Origin: CAYYHA01 sp964471535
GTDB taxonomy: Bacteria; Myxococcota; Myxococcia; SLRQ01
Assembly (NCBI GenBank): GCA_964471535.1
Contig: CAYYHA010000034.1
Location: 1-28,262 of the forward strand
DNA: 28,262 nt
Direction: 5' to 3'
Under the pieces are notes generated by a model. The model worked only from the letters and a program-made list of their open reading frames with translations. It did no database searches and had not been told where the DNA came from. The position numbers were made by a program, and so were the translations under genes. How positions within the stretch are numbered: the stretch's first letter is position 1; every line of letters starts with the position of its first letter. Of the stretch, positions 28,092 to 28,262 are shown piece after piece.

Positions 28092-28133
28092 CCGGTTGGG
28101 CGCGGCGGGTGCGGGCTCGGGGTCAACCGGTTG
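28089..28133. repeat. Two copies of the palindrome CAACCGGTTG, 35 bp apart
   Basis: The 10-bp perfect palindrome is at 28089-28098 and 28124-28133. Both copies lie in the longer direct repeat GGGGTCAACCGGTTGGG. They are just upstream of the IMPase-family gene on its promoter side and read as TTGACC -35-like sites toward it. This looks like a paired protein-binding site. Confidence 0.6.
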
Positions 28134-28173
28134 GGGTGTCGCCCGTGCGCGCCGGCCGTGCCGGCCGCTGGCT

Positions 28174-28245
28174 GGGGTACGGAGGGTGCAGGCCGGCGAC
28201 GCCAGGGTACCGCTTGGGGTGCGGGGGGTGCGAGCCGGCGACGCC
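28174..28245. repeat. Two 30-bp near-direct repeats, 42-bp period, at the window end
   Basis: The copies are 28174-28203 and 28216-28245, with 26 of 30 bases identical. Each ends in GCCGGCGACGCC, whose GGCG-A-CGCC core can form a small hairpin. No gene is seen in 28057-28262. More copies may lie beyond the window. Confidence 0.65.
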
Positions 28246-28262
28246 GGGGGGCAGTTTGGAGG

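Overview
The window is very GC-rich, densely coding DNA from a bacterium with two membranes. It encodes a TamB-like protein and an Omp85 outer-membrane protein, several lipoprotein or signal-anchored proteins, and the gene order tRNA-Leu, tig, clpP, clpX, lon. The base composition, that order, the many-POTRA Omp85 protein and the secreted peptidase and phospholipase-D lipoproteins best fit a deltaproteobacterial or Myxococcota-like lineage. That placement is inference from gene content; no phylogenetic marker was compared. No IS element, CRISPR array, prophage or rRNA is visible.

Layout. (1) 1-7114, plus strand: envelope biogenesis. The C-terminal part of a TamB-like protein (cut by the window start) is followed, with an 8-nt overlap, by an Omp85 protein with about seven POTRA repeats, then a large TPR protein with a probable leaderless start. 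(2) 7237-13515, plus strand: proteostasis block. A good promoter drives tRNA-Leu(UAG), which is followed 16 nt later by tig, then clpP, clpX and lon. (3) 13630-16431, plus strand: a lipoprotein prolyl-oligopeptidase-like peptidase, translationally coupled to a membrane-anchored cupin that lacks the usual metal-binding histidines. (4) 16493-19415: divergent pair of an HD-domain phosphohydrolase (minus) and a lipoprotein with two copies of an 80-residue Cys-bounded module in front of a two-HKD phospholipase-D domain (plus). A 19-bp direct repeat lies between them. (5) 19487-21378, minus: DedA/YqaA-type membrane protein and a THUMP/RlmL-type RNA methyltransferase. (6) 21473-23141, plus: a DUF4202 protein that resembles a degenerate HD domain, and an M19 dipeptidase-like protein with two altered zinc-ligand positions. 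(7) 23224-24522, minus: an M18 aminopeptidase. (8) 24662-27315, plus: a tightly coupled operon aguA, aguB and a HAD phosphatase, converting agmatine to putrescine. (9) 27250-28056, minus: an inositol-monophosphatase-family enzyme overlapping the HAD gene tail to tail, followed to the window end by a 206-bp non-coding stretch with two sets of direct repeats.

How the genes connect. Most neighbours are housekeeping genes. The strongest functional units are TamB with Omp85 (outer-membrane assembly or lipid transport), tig-clpP-clpX-lon (folding and ATP-dependent proteolysis), and aguA-aguB (putrescine synthesis). Five proteases or peptidases of different classes (ClpP, Lon, S9, M18, M19-like) fall in about 16 kb.

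The least ordinary items are the tandem module on the PLD lipoprotein, the ligand-less membrane cupin, the M19-like enzyme with substituted ligands, the HD-like pattern in DUF4202, a recurring TAGA-type -10 element close to start codons, and the paired-repeat intergenic regions at 17230-17276 and 28089-28245. Nothing here forms a complete, clearly new defence or mobile system. No gene-free stretch exceeds 300 bases.
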